Shown here: in pieces, positions 22,480-33,296 of the stretch
Numbering within the stretch: the stretch's first letter is position 1
Layout of the letters: every line of letters starts with the position of its first letter
Assembly: GCA_035578175.1 (NCBI GenBank)
Contig: JAQMRL010000021.1
Location: 1,932,323 to 1,996,322, forward strand
DNA from: Catonia carolina
Lineage: Eukaryota > Arthropoda > Insecta > Hemiptera > Achilidae
Direction of reading: 5' to 3'
Length of the DNA: 64,000 nt
Translations under genes and position numbers: made by a program
Notes under the pieces: model-generated
Told to the model about the DNA's origin: nothing
Databases searched by the model: none
What the model saw: only the letters and a program-made list of their open reading frames with translations

Positions 22480-23115
22480 TTTTATTCCTAATGTGTGTTC
22501 GTTGCAATCTGTTCAATTGAGAACAATAAGCAACCCCATGACCCAATGAGATGAGGATGTTATGTATTACGTGCAAATGAGGTGTAGTCTTGTACAGACC
22601 AAGGCCGACCACTCCTGAGAGAGTATGGTTAATTGAACCCCAACCATAAAAGTACACTGGTAACCACTGTCTAGTATTCAAATCCGTATAAAAGTAACTA
22701 CATTTACTAGGATTTGAACCAGGAACCTTCGTCTCCGAAAATCAGCTGTTAAACAGCTGACTCGCGGCGACGACTTTACCTCTAGACCAACCCAGTGGGT
22801 CGAACAAACATTCCCCTAATTTGTGTACGTTGCAATCTGTTCAATTCAGAACAATAAGCAACCCTATGACCCAATGAGATGAGGATGATGTGTATGACAT
22901 GTCAATGAGGTGTAGTCTTGTACAGACTCAGGTCGACCATTCCTGACAGAGTTTGGTTAATTGAACCCCAACCATCAAAGTACACCGGTAACAACTGTCT
23001 AGCATTCAAATACATATAAAAGTACTACCTTTACAAGGATTTGAACCAGGAACCTTCGTCTCCAAAAATCACCTGATTTTGGCGACGACTTAATCTCTAG
23101 ACCAACCCGGCGGGT
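22480..23115 (-). mobile_element. SINE1 dimer, two complete units
   Basis: Units 22480-22800 and about 22817-23115, both minus strand, separated by the same CGAACAAACATTCCCC spacer seen in the 20.4-kb dimer. The second unit lacks about 15 bp of the palindromic AATCAGCTG segment. A and B boxes are recognisable in both. Confidence 0.85.
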
Positions 23116-24544
23116 TTATAACAAACATTAAAAATAGAAATGTATGGTGTACAACAATAGTAAATATAGGTATCAAATTAATCAGAAGATTTCGAAATAT
23201 TATAAAATGCAAAAAAAAAGTCCAATATAATATTCGGACTCCCGACTCCCCTAACTAGGTATTTACTGAATGTTTTTACTTCATTTATGTTTTATTGATA
23301 GCTTTAATAATGAAATCTTAATTAAAGAACAAGTAATTAAACTAAACATTTATCATAATTATTTTTATATTAAATTCTTAATAAAAGGAAAATATATATT
23401 AACATTTATTGCAACGTAATAAGTATATACAAGCACCACAACAGAAGGTCTTATTTGATTATTATTGAACATAAAAACCTAAATACTTGCATCAAAAGGG
23501 ACATAAAAATATAAAATCATTAATGGTGTAAAACATCCATGGGAAAATTAAGTAATAAAATAATAAATGAACCAATTAAATACATAAAAATAAAAAAAAA
23601 TATATACAATTTTTTACCTAAGTAAAGTATATTTTATTTTACCTATTAAGTTTGATTAAACAAGATAAAAAATGTGAACATAATCATTTTTGATTGTAAA
23701 CATACTTATTTGAAAGATGTAGCGTATAGAAAAAAAAATCTCAATTGTATAATCTCATAAAACTGATGAAGAAGTAGCTTAATGTGAAAATTTTTATGAT
23801 AATAATTAAGTCTTAGAATAATGAACAAATTATTTCAGTTCATCACGATGTACGACGAGTAATATAGAATAAGAAATAAAAGTTTTACACGGAGGGCATA
23901 AAAAATTTACCATACACGTCTGGAACAAAAAAAAAAAACAAAGAAAAGTAAGTAACCCGAGGAGGAGATAAGTCTAAGTTCAAATAATATGTTCATTGCT
24001 TTCAACACAAAAAATATGTCTGCACGTTTAAAATTCCATTTCTCTACGCTATTCTGTAATTTTTTTGTTCAATTTTCATTATGTTTTTTTTTGTTTTCAT
24101 CTGTTTTAATGTAGCCTACTACTTTCTGTACGTAAGAATTTTAATTTTTTTTTTCAACGGCCTTCTTGTATTTCTTGTTCTTAAGACAATTTGTTTTTTC
24201 TTTTGTTACAAGTTGTTCGTGTTCTTTTTAACTCGGTCATAAACTGTGAATAAAGTTGTCTGTTAGCCGTGAAGCCGCAACTTAAATTATCTTCCCTTCA
24301 TAACCTTTTCATCTTACACTTTATTCGTTTGATCAAGTACAACTTTAAATCCTTCTTTAAATTACTCTTCAATTGTTTCTGTTTAAACGTATAATTATCT
24401 CCTCGCATCGGCCTACCGTCAAATGTATGTTAATATAATTAATGCCAATTTTAAAAATTGTCATCCATTAATTTCCCTTCCGTCATACTCCGATTTCACA
24501 AACTACAAGAGATAACAATAAACGTTATTCGAATTCATATTACC
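23116..24544. other. Unassigned AT-rich low-copy sequence, 1.4 kb
   Basis: The longest gap without a recognised element. AT-rich, no long frame, no paired splice sites. A stretch near 23248-23306 (CTAACTAGGTATTTACTGAA ... TTGATAGCT) repeats one at 22417-22475 on the other side of the SINE dimer. Confidence 0.4.
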
Positions 24545-25790
24545 ACAAAAAGTTAGTGCACCGGTAGGGTTTGAAGTTCCGGTTTCGACCGGAAATGGAC
24601 TAAAACTGGCAGTTAAGAAATCAAATTCAGAAACCAAAGCAACAAACTGTTTACTGATTCGTAATTTATACAAAAAGTTAGTGGAACTAGGAAGGTTTTA
24701 ACTTCCGGTTTCGATCGAAATGGGCCAAAAAGGATAGTCAAGAAATCAAAGTCAAAAACTGCAAGAGATAGCAACAAAAGGTTTTCGGATTCGTATTTAC
24801 AGAAAAAGTTGGTGGACCTGGTTGGGTTCTAAGTTCCGGTTTCGACCGGGAAAGGGCCAAAATGGGTAGTCAAGAAATCAAAATCAGAAACTGCAAGAGA
24901 TAGCAATAAACGGTTTTCTGATTCGTATTAACAGAAAAAGTTAGTGGACCTGGTTGGGTTTCAAGTTCCGGTTTCGACCGAAAAATGGACCAAAACGGGT
25001 AGTCAAGAAATAAAATCAGAAACTGCAAGACACAGCAACAAACGGTTTCGAATTCGTAATCAACACAAAACGTTAGTGGGCCTGGTTGGGTCTCAAGTTC
25101 CGGTTTCGACCGAAAATAAGCCAAAACTAGTAGTCAAGAAATCAAACTCAGAAACTGCAAAAGATAGCAACAAACGGTTTTCGAATTCGTAATCTACACA
25201 AAAAGTTAGTGGACCTGGTTGGGTCTGAAGTTCCGGTTTTGATCGGAAATAGGCCAAAACTGGAAGTCAGAAACTGTAAGAGATAGCAACAAACGGTTTT
25301 CGAATTCGTAATCTACCAAAAAGTTAGTGGACCTGGTTGGGTCTGAAGTTCCGGTTTTGATCGGAAATAGGCCAAAACTGGAAGTCAGAAACTGCAAGAG
25401 ATAGCAACAAACGGTTTTCGAATTCGTAAACTACCAAAAAGTTAGTGGACCTGGTTGGGTCTGAAGTTCCGGTTTTGATCGGAAATAGGCCAAAACTGGA
25501 AGTCAGAAACTGCAAGAGATAGCAACAAACGGTTTTCGAATTCGTAAACTACCAAAAAGTTAGTGGACCTGGTTGGGTCTGAAGTTCCGGTTTTGATCGG
25601 AAATAGGCCAAAACTGGAAGTCAGAAACTGCAAGAGATAGCAACAAACGGTTTTCGAATTCGTAAACTACCAAAAAGTTAGTGGACCTGGTTGGGTCTGA
25701 AGTTCCGGTTTTGACCGGAAATAGGCCAAAACTGGAAGTCATAAATCAAAGTCAGAAACTGCAAGAGATAGCAACAAATGGTTTACGGTT
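24545..25790 (+). repeat. Tandem satellite, ten units of 118-134 bp
   Basis: Units start at AAAAAGTTAGTGGACCTGG, roughly at 24545, 24670, 24799, 24929, 25061, 25195, 25313, 25431, 25549 and 25667. The first six are 125-134 bp and diverged; the units from 25195 on are 118 bp and nearly identical, having lost a short AAGAAATCAAA segment. Older units contain TTCCGGT-TTCG-ACCGGAA, a 7-bp stem with a TTCG loop. Minus-strand frames that recur every 118 bp are artefacts of the array. Confidence 0.9.
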
Positions 25791-25879
25791 TACATTCATG
25801 TTGTATGACTATATTAGATGATTAAAATGATCTAGATGATTATTTGTTAAATAAAATTAAGAACTAAAACAAAAACTAA

Positions 25880-26655
25880 AAATCTGGTGTGAAACACTCA
25901 CACAACTTTCTCTTGCCAATGCAAATAATTAATAATAAACCTAACATTATTAATAAGATATTAGAAATAAACAAAAACTAACCTCAAAAACATAACCTTA
26001 TTTTAATCATGAGTGGAAGACGCAAAATGAAAATCGAACTCAATTTGGCTTAAAAAAACGGAAAATCACACTTTCACGCTAAACTAGGCTCTGTAGAGAA
26101 AAATGCTCTAAATAAAAGTTGTAGATCTCTTAATTTTCTATAAATTTTATTATATACACTTTTGTCGTAAAATGCATACTAAAGCCGAAATGTTAAAAGA
26201 ATCGATTTTTCTCACGTTTTCGTGAAAAAAAAACAGAAAATTGCAAATTACCGCTAAACTAAGCGTTATACAAAAAAATGTTTGAAATAAAAGTTGTAGG
26301 ATTTTAAATTCTCTACAACTTTTATTATATAAATTTTTGCTCTAAATTGCATATTAAAGCCGTAATCTTAAAAAAACTTTGTTTTTACGTGAAAACAGCC
26401 TCACCCAGAATTTCAGCAAACATGACGCCTACCCTATCTTGTAGAGAATAAAAAATTGAGTAAATGAGGCGATTTTAAAAAAAATCGTAGGACCAGTTTT
26501 TGAGAAAATCGCAAAAAAGTGAAAAATTATACGAATAAACTACTACTTCCGTTTGACCGATTTTGATGAAAATGTTCGTGTCGCGTCCGGTAGTGGTATG
26601 TAACTTAAGTCTCAAGTTTCAAGTTCGTACGATGTTCCGTTCTTGAGATATTCTG

Positions 26656-26703
<48 letters not shown>

Positions 26704-26884
26704 CGCACGCACGCGCGCGCGCACACACCAGACACACACACACACACACAGACCAATCGCTAAAAACATGTTTTTTGGGTTCAGGGGGTCTGAAAACGTA
26801 TAGATCCGGTGAAAACTCGATTTTGAAAATTTGACATGAAAACAATACTTTCCTTCCTATATATTCATATAGGCAAGAGAAAGT
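25880..26884 (-). mobile_element. Helentron-like element, full length
   Basis: Younger subfamily. 3' hairpin at the low end, GGCAAGAGAAAGT at the high end, (CA)n with CG-rich interruptions at 26658-26750. Internal hairpin CTCACGTTTTCGTGA conserved. Confidence 0.85.
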
Positions 26885-27540
26885 AAAAAAAAGAAACTCA
26901 TTAATTATAAAATTGGTATAGGTCAGTAAAGTATGAAGTAGACAAAACAAAAAACAAAAAAAAGGTAAAGGTGAGGGTCTAGTCTGGAAAGATTAAGTTA
27001 AAAACGAAAACACCTCGGCTATTATATCTTTAGTCTCGGTTGTGCTCTTAATTTCGGCTACTTCTTTTATATATATATATATTTATACATTCTCGTATAC
27101 CTGTCTTCTAAAATTAGTACATAAATTTAACTTTTAATATAGAGGATTTAGTATCTTGTAATATGGTAGAAAACAACTTAATTTTTAAAAAGAATTATAA
27201 AATATCTCTTAATTGTATGTGGAAGAATATTCGGGGGCTTTAAATCTAAATAACAAGTCAACATTTTGTTATACAAAATTATAATATAATTTCGTTGCAA
27301 GGAAACTGTAGTATAATCATAACTAGAAAATTAAGTAGGCTAACTGTTTAATAAATTTTTCGTTACTTATTTTACAAATAATTTATAATTTAATAAGCAT
27401 TTATAATTTCTATTCAAACCATGAAAATGATTAAAATTTGGTTTTTTTCTTAGAATAATAATTCGATTTTAAGGCTTTTTTCCACTGATATAAAAGTATC
27501 ATTTAATCGATAATTGTTTTTAACTTTAATCGTGTATAGG
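26885..27540. other. Unassigned AT-rich sequence
   Basis: No gene or repeat copy recognised; includes a short (AT)n at about 27069-27082. Confidence 0.4.
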
Positions 27541-27757
27541 CCCTATATCCGTTGATAACTAGGTTTCAAAAAATCGACATGAAAACAATAACCGAATGAA
27601 TACGCTAAAAGATTTAAATCCGTAACCATAAAAAAGAAAATACTGCCGTGTAAACCATTATATCCGTTGATAACTCGATTTCAAAAAATCGATATGAAAA
27701 CAATAACTGAATGAATACGCTTAAAGATTTAAATCGGTACGGTAACCATAAAAAAAA
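27541..27757 (+). repeat. Two tandem units of about 105-115 bp
   Basis: TATATCCGTTGATAACT ... TTTAAATC occurs at 27546-27640 and again at 27661-27745. Each includes TTTCAAAAAATCGACATGAA, which is the Helentron 5' subterminal sequence, so the units may derive from a Helentron end. Confidence 0.7.
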
Positions 27758-27767
27758 ATTAATAGAG

Positions 27768-28094
27768 ATAGATCAATAGAAATTGACATCACGAAAGATT
27801 TTCAATGGAATTAAATAATTCTTTTGATGTTATTTGGTCACCTGATTTCCAGTTTGGTAGGTAGCCTATTAAAAAAAAAAAACAATCCTAATATGGTTCT
27901 TAGAATGGGGAAAAAGGACCAATGGCAAAAGTATAAGAAGAAGTATTCGGTATTACCAGAGAAGTAGGCCTACGTATGGACTATATCAATAGGTTAGCAT
28001 CTAATAATCCTCTCAGAAGTTAAGGGGTTTACGGATGAGGTATCTTTCATCTGGTACCGACTGACTGGTTCATTTGTACAATTACATCTTTAAA
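27768..28094 (+). repeat. Left member of a 330-bp direct repeat flanking a Helentron
   Basis: GATAGATCAATAGAAATTGAC through TTTGTACAATTACATCTTT. Its partner at 29123-29453 is more than 90% identical by eye. Sequence outside the pair is unrelated on the two sides. Confidence 0.85.
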
Positions 28095-29109
28095 AGTCTG
28101 GTGTGAAACACTCACACAATTTTCTCTTGCCAATGCAAATAATTAACAATATAACCTAACATTAGAAATAAATAAAAAAACTAACCCCAATAAACATAAC
28201 CTAATTTTAATCATTAGTGAAAGGCGCAAAATTAAAATCAAGCTCAGTTTGGCTTAAAAATACGGAAAATCACTCTTTCACACTAAACTAGGCTCTGTAG
28301 AGAAAAATGCTTGAAATAAAAGTTGTAGATCGTTTAATTTCCTCTAAATTAGAATACATACACTTTTGTCGTAGAATACATACTAAGCCTGAAATCTTAA
28401 AAAATCGATAATTTACTCTTTTTAGTGAGAAAAAACAGAAATTCGCTAATTACCGCTAAACTAAGCGTTCTACAAAAAAATGTTAAATATAAAAGTTGTA
28501 GTATTTTAATTTATCTACAACTTTTAATATATAAATTTTTGCGCTAAAATGCATATTAAATGCATTAAATTAAACGCAATGTTAAAAAAACAATTTTTTA
28601 CTTGAAAACAGCCTCATTAAGAATTTCAGCAAAACATGGCGCCTACCCTATCTTGTAGAGGATAAAAAATTTAGTAAACCAGGCGATTTAAAAAAAAATC
28701 GTAGGACCAGTTTTTGAGAAAATCGCAAAAAAGTAAAAAATTACACGAACAAACTACTACTTCCGGTTGTCTGATTTTCATGAAAATGTTCGTGTCGATT
28801 CCGGTAGAGGTATGTGTCTCAAGTTTTAAGATCTAGTTCGTACGATGTTCCGTTCGTGAGATATTCTGTTCACACACACACGCTCGCGCACGCGCGCACA
28901 CACACACACCAAACGCTCAAAACATGTTTTTGTTTGGGTTCAGGGGGTCTGAAAACGTGTAGATGCGGTAAAAACTTTATTAATCGACACGAAAACAATA
29001 CTTTCCTCCTTATATATTCATATAGGCAAACGAATTGTAAAATGACTAAAGTGGTCCTTTGTAGGCCATAAAATTTTAATAATAATAATAATAATAGGCA
29101 AGCGAAAAT
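28095..29109 (-). mobile_element. Helentron-like element between long direct repeats
   Basis: 3' hairpin at the low end. The 5' end shows GGCAAACGAATTG, then about 60 bp of other sequence with (AAT)n, then GGCAAGCGAAAAT, so the 5' terminus is duplicated or interrupted. Short (CA)n with CGCG interruptions at 28871-28908. Confidence 0.75.
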
Positions 29110-29122
29110 AAAAATTAAAACT

Positions 29123-29453
29123 GATAGTTCAATAGAAATTGACATCACGAAAGATTTTCAATGGAATTAAATAATTCTTTTGATGTTATTTGGTCACCCG
29201 ATTTCCAGTTTGGTAGGTAGCCTATTAAAAAAAACATAATCCTAATATGGTTCTAAGAATGGGGAAAAAGGAACCAATGGCAAAAGTATAATAAGAAGAA
29301 TTCGGTATTACTAGAGAAGTAGGCCTACGTAGTATGGACAATATCAATAGGTTAGCATCTAATAATCCTCTCAGAAGTTAAGGTGTTTACGGATGAGTAA
29401 TCTTTCATCTGGTACCGACTGACTGGTTCATTTGTACGTTTACAACTTTAAAA
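29123..29453 (+). repeat. Right member of the 330-bp direct repeat
   Basis: GATAGTTCAATAGAAATTGAC through TTTGTACGTTTACAACTTT. Small indels relative to the left copy (for example a TAG insertion at about 29329). Confidence 0.85.
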
Positions 29454-29836
29454 ATACCTATTTTACTGACGCCAAAGGAATCATCTTAAAAGATCCATCC
29501 GCTTTTCGTTATTATTCATCACCGCTGAAAGCACAGATTAGCCTATTACATAAATTTAAAATACTTTTTTATTAATTTTTTTATTTTTAAAGCGGTAAAA
29601 CTACTAACAGAATCAACATAAATAATAAGCTAAATATGTTTATAATTTTACATTTGGGATTTAAAAAAGAATTAAATTTGGTAGCATTATGAAGTAGTCA
29701 TAAATTTATTGTTGTTTAGGTGATTAGCGGAAAGGGTGGTTTGAACCTCTAGAGGAGTGATTCACAACCTGGGGTTCGCGAAACAATAATGAAATCAAGT
29801 TATGAGAAAAAATTTATTACAAACTTAGCCTACTTA

Positions 29837-30776
29837 CGAGGCGTGTTCAGATAGTAAGTACCGTTTTTTTTCAACACAATTTTATTTCTACATGAAAGCC
29901 CAAACCTTAAACTATTTTTCGACATAGTTTCCACCGATGTTCAAACACTTGTCGTAGCGGGTGATCAATGTCTCTACCCTCTTCGTAGAAGGTTCCCCCC
30001 GACGATGTAGCTACGACTCCACGGCAGTTTTCACTTCATCGTCGGTTTCAAAGCGTTGGCCGCCTAGCTCGCGCTTCATGTGCAGGAACAAGTGGTAGTC
30101 AGACGGTGCCAAGTCCGGGCTGAAGGGCGGGTGATCGAACTGCTCCCAACGAAATTGTCGAACCAATGTTTGAGTGTCACCAGCGGTATGGGGCCGAGCA
30201 TTGTCATGGAGCAACACAATTCCGTTACTGAGCATTCCTCTCCGTTTGTTTTGAATTGCCCGCCTTAGTTTTCTTAAGGTTTCGCAATACCTTGCCGCAT
30301 TAATGGTTTCACCTCTTGGGAGAAAATCAATCAGCAAAACACCTTTCCGATCCCAAAAGACAGTGCACACGATTTTTTGTGCAGACATTGTTGTCTTGAA
30401 TTTTTATTTCTTCGGGGATTGCGTGTGTCGCCACTCATTTGACTGCTGTTTAGATTCCGGTGTGACATCACGGACCCAATTTTAATCACCTGTCACAATG
30501 TTGTTTAAAAAATCCTCACCATCATCATTGTACCGAGTGAGAAAAGTCAAAGCACTCCCGAGTCTCTTGGTTTTGTGCACGTCAGTGGCGGGAACCTTCT
30601 ACGAAGAGGATATAGACAAATTGATCACCCGCTACGACAAGTGTTTGAACATCGGTGGAAACTATGTCGAAAAATATATTAAGGTTTGGGCTTTCATGTA
30701 GAAATAAAATTGTGTTGAAAAAAAATTGTTTTACTTGTTTTTTTAAAAACGGTACTTACTTTCAGAACACGCCTCG
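29837..30776 (-). pseudogene. Mariner transposase with D,D34D core, palindromic ends, no N-terminal half
   Basis: TA-flanked element in hAT copy 1 with inverted ends CGAGGCGTGTTCAGATAG / CTTTCAGAACACGCCTCG. The minus strand encodes the catalytic part: TDVHKTKRLGSALTFLTRY, EDFLNNIVTGD, stop, WVRDVTPESKQQS, then KIVCTVFWDRKGVLLIDFLP (first D), LLHDNARPHTA (second D), FSPDLAPSDYHLF (third D, about 34 residues on), and the C-terminal RYDKCLNIGGNYVEK. Stops occur at GD*, KK*, VES* and VEK*. The N-terminal DNA-binding half is missing. In its place, at about 30592-30776, is an inverted second copy of the transposase 3' end (FYEEDIDKLITRYDKCLNIG, GNYVEKY). All three acidic residues survive, but the stops make it inactive. 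Confidence 0.85.
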
Positions 30777-30959
30777 TATAAAAATTTTACATACAATAAG
30801 TACACTTACGTGTAAAGAAAATAAATTAATCATTAATTAATTATTAATATGATGGTGACGTGGAATGTACACGTGGATAAAATGAGAAAGGCACTCGAGG
30901 ACAAGTTCAGACAGTTGTGCAGACTTTAATCCAAGTTACCAACTACATCTAAATTTTTT

Positions 30960-31637
30960 TTTTCTTAGCCCTTTTTACAAAGCTAAAATATTAGCTATGT
31001 ACGCCTCTTCATGACTCCTCCACTCTTCTCTGTCCTGCGCCGTCCTCCTCCAGCTCTCTCCAGCGGTTCTCTTTATGTCGTCCTCCCATCTTCTCTCCGG
31101 CCTTCCCCTTGATCTTCTTCCATCATATGGTCGCCAATCAAGGATACTCCTTGCCCATCTCTCTGGTTCCATTCTCGCCACGCGTCCCACCCATCTCCAT
31201 TTGCCTCTAGCCATCGCCCTGCCAACATCCTCCAGGCCAGTATGAGATCTTATCTATTCATTCCTCTTTCTATCTCTCAGCCTGACTCCCAGAATAGATC
31301 TTTCCATAGCTCTCTGCGTTTTTTGCATTTGGTATACAATCTCTTTTGTCAGCGGCCACGTTTCTGAACCATATATCATTACTGGAGTGATACACTGATT
31401 GAAGATCCTAGCTTTGTTTTCTCTGCTTATTTTACTATTCAGTACTCCTCTCAATTTTGCAAAAGCTGCCCATCCCAATTTCACTCTTCGCTTTGCCTCT
31501 TCTTTAACACCTCCCCGTTCAAGGCGTGTATTTTGTCCCAAATAAACATAATCTTGAACTTTATTAATAGTTTCCCCATCACATGTAACTTCATCCTGGT
31601 CATCTTCTCCGCCCACCCAAACATCCAAATTAACCAT
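30960..31637 (-). pseudogene. RTE-like LINE ORF2 C-terminal fragment, one in-frame stop
   Basis: Minus frame from about 31637: EVTCDGETINKVQDYVYLGQ, RRVKLGWAAFAKLRGVL, ENKARIFNQCITPVMIYGSE, then a TAG at about 31254, then in the same frame IRSHTGLEDVG, GKWRWVGRVARMEPERW, GRPERRWEDDIKR, and the stop at 30975. This is the tail of a non-LTR retrotransposon ORF2, after the RT catalytic motifs. Only one stop interrupts about 220 codons, so it is moderately young. It ends in an A-rich 3' tail near 30960. Inserted within hAT copy 1. Confidence 0.8.
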
Positions 31638-31965
31638 TTACAACTCCTACCTTCGACCAATATGGAGCTATGCCTGTCAGCTGTACTGCTGTGCAAAACC
31701 ATCGGTATTAGCAAATATTCAGCGTTTTCAATCAAAGCTTTTACGGAGGATAGTTAACGCCCCCTATTATGTAACCAATAAAACGCTACACTCAGACCTA
31801 AACGTACCCTACAGAAATGACGACTTCTTAAAACTCAGTACAAAATATAGGAAGAAACTCGTGAACCACCATAACCCATTGATCTCAAATCTGGCTACGC
31901 AGACTCTCCCAAACAATCCAATACGACGTCTAAAACGTCGATGGTGCCGGGACCTCATCAATTAA
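31621..31965 (+). pseudogene. Jockey-clade LINE reverse transcriptase C-terminus, open frame
   Basis: An open plus frame of 115 codons ending at TAA 31963-31965. It reads LTIYNSYLRPIWSYACQLYC, IQRFQSKLLRRIVNAPYYVT, LHSDLNVPYRNDDFLKLSTK, HHNPLISNLATQTLP and RRLKRRWCRDLIN. The YxSxLRPIWSYA...IQRFQSKxLRxIVNAPYYV signature is typical of Jockey elements, just downstream of RT. It begins where the opposite-strand LINE ends, so the two overlap by about 17 bp of shared junction. 5'-truncated; a 3' UTR of about 200 bp follows to 32170. Confidence 0.85.
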
Positions 31966-32183
31966 TGTAGGACTGTAATTGACTATCCATTACAGTGTTC
32001 TAAATGCTGCAATTAATAACACAAATCTACCCACGTCGGAGTTCTGTCACTGGACTGTGTCTCCACTCACGTTTGTTTACCATGTTAATTTTTCCAAATT
32101 TTGTGTTATACAAATTACTGATTGTTTCCAACAGATTGTGAATTTCCTAAATAGAGAAAAAATAAAAATTGTGATGGTTGTAT

Positions 32184-32456
32184 TTATTTTTCATTAAACA
32201 TTTTCTTCATACGTGAATTTTCGTTAGGAACATATAAAAGTAAATTATTCTCGAGTGATATTATACGATTCCTATATTTAGTTTTTTGAGCAACCATAGA
32301 GGAAAACCTCTTTTCACAGAGATAAGACGTGGAAAAAAGCATTAATATTTTCAATGCTTCTGTGACTAAATTTCCATATTCATGTCGCCGAGCAAGCCAA
32401 AACGTATTTAAATCTTCAGATGCAAATTGCAGTTGTAGCGTTTTGTCAGCAGACAT
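32184..32456 (-). pseudogene. hAT transposase C-terminal dimerisation domain
   Basis: An open minus frame of 90 codons: LQLQFASEDLNTFWLARRHE, EALKILMLFSTSYLCEKRFS, SMVAQKTKYRNRIISLENNL. The 'FxTSYLCExxFSxMVxxKTKxRNR' motif is the hATC region of ZBED/SCAND3-like hAT transposases. The N-terminal BED finger and RNase H core are gone. 3' part of hAT copy 1. Confidence 0.85.
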
Positions 32457-32664
32457 TGCGATGAGACGGTCGTGAATCTCAACTGGTAACTTAGCTGCGA
32501 CAAAAAAGTTATCACTAAACGGATTCAGTACCCATCTCTGTACAAACGCAATAATTAATATTAAGACTTACTATAATTACCGGTGGGGGGGGGGGTGTCG
32601 CGGAGCAAAAAAGATTGAGAACTACTCCTCTAAAGGTCCAAACCAGCCTTTCGGCTGATCACCT

Positions 32665-33150
32665 TCTTCTTCTTCAGGTGCCTTCTCCATTACGAAGGTT
32701 GGCTATCATCATGGTCAGTCGCACCTTGTCCACTGCTGCTCTGAAAAGGTCATGAGACGAGCAGTTCTTCCAGGTTTCTTAACCAGGATATTCGTCTGCG
32801 TCCCACCGAGCGTTTACCAACGAGTTTCCCTTGAATTATGAGATGCAGAATCTCATATTTAGGCCCCCTCATGATGTGTCCAAGGTATGTCAGTTTTCTT
32901 ATCTTTACGCTCTGCAGGATTTCCAGCTCTTTCCCCATTCTTCTGAGGACCTCCATATTTGTGACCCTGTCTGTCCACGGTATTCGAAGCATCCTCCGGT
33001 AGATCCACATTTAAAACGCTTGTAGACGGGTCTCACATTCTTTGGTGAGTGTCCACGCCTCTACCCCATACAAGAGGATGGGAAAGACGTAGCACTTCAA
33101 GAGGCGGGTCCTGGTTTCGAGGCTCAGGTCGCGGGCCGATAGAAGAAGTC
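32665..33150 (-). pseudogene. RTE-like LINE ORF2 C-terminus
   Basis: The minus strand reads LETRTRLLKCYVFPILLYGV, ETRLQAF, stop, MWIYRRMLRIPWTDRVTN, EVLRRMGKELEIL, LTYLGHIMRG, then RRRISWLRNLEELL. After a frameshift near 32760 it continues SSHDLFRAAVDKVRLTMMIA, NLRNGEGT, stop, and a (GAA)n tail. This is the full canonical end of the RTE-like family (..RNGxGT*), 5'-truncated, with one stop and one shift. Confidence 0.8.
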
Positions 33151-33296
33151 TCATTTTTAGGAATGATCACCTTAACAACATTTAATTATGTAACATTATT
33201 TTATAACTTTCAGTTGATTCTTAACAAGGAAATATATCTTTCCTTTTCTTCTTCTTTTCGTTTCGGCCATCTGTGGACCACGAGAAACAATCAGCA

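Larger units (their letters stand above)
29755..32627 (-). mobile_element. hAT element copy 1, decayed and filled with nested insertions
   Basis: Terminal repeats GAGTGATTCACAACCT and AGATTGAGAACTACTC with the 8-bp TSD CTCTAGAG/CTCTAAAG: classic hAT termini. hAT sequence remains at about 29755-29836, 30777-30950 and 32184-32627; the rest is nested elements (a mariner, an RTE-like LINE, a Jockey LINE). The surviving coding part is the C-terminal dimerisation domain. A sister copy is at 36962-38576. Confidence 0.8.
29709..32664. mobile_element. R393 ends flanking hAT copy 1, in opposite orientations
   Basis: 29709-29754 is the 3' end of R393 in minus orientation (GTTGTTTAGGTGATTAGC ... AACCTCTAGAG). 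32628-32664 is the same terminal segment in plus orientation (CTCTAAAGGTCCAAACCAGC ... CTGATCACC). Between them is a hAT element whose 8-bp TSD (CTCTAGAG / CTCTAAAG) falls in this segment. A simple insertion would leave complementary halves of one R393, not two copies of the same end. Confidence 0.6.

Noticed and set aside
24870..25742. Series of 60-84 codon frames repeating every 118 bp
   Set aside because: They follow the satellite period exactly; not coding.
24545..25790. Regularly spaced repeats resembling a CRISPR array
   Set aside because: Eukaryotic context; the whole unit repeats, with no unique spacers.
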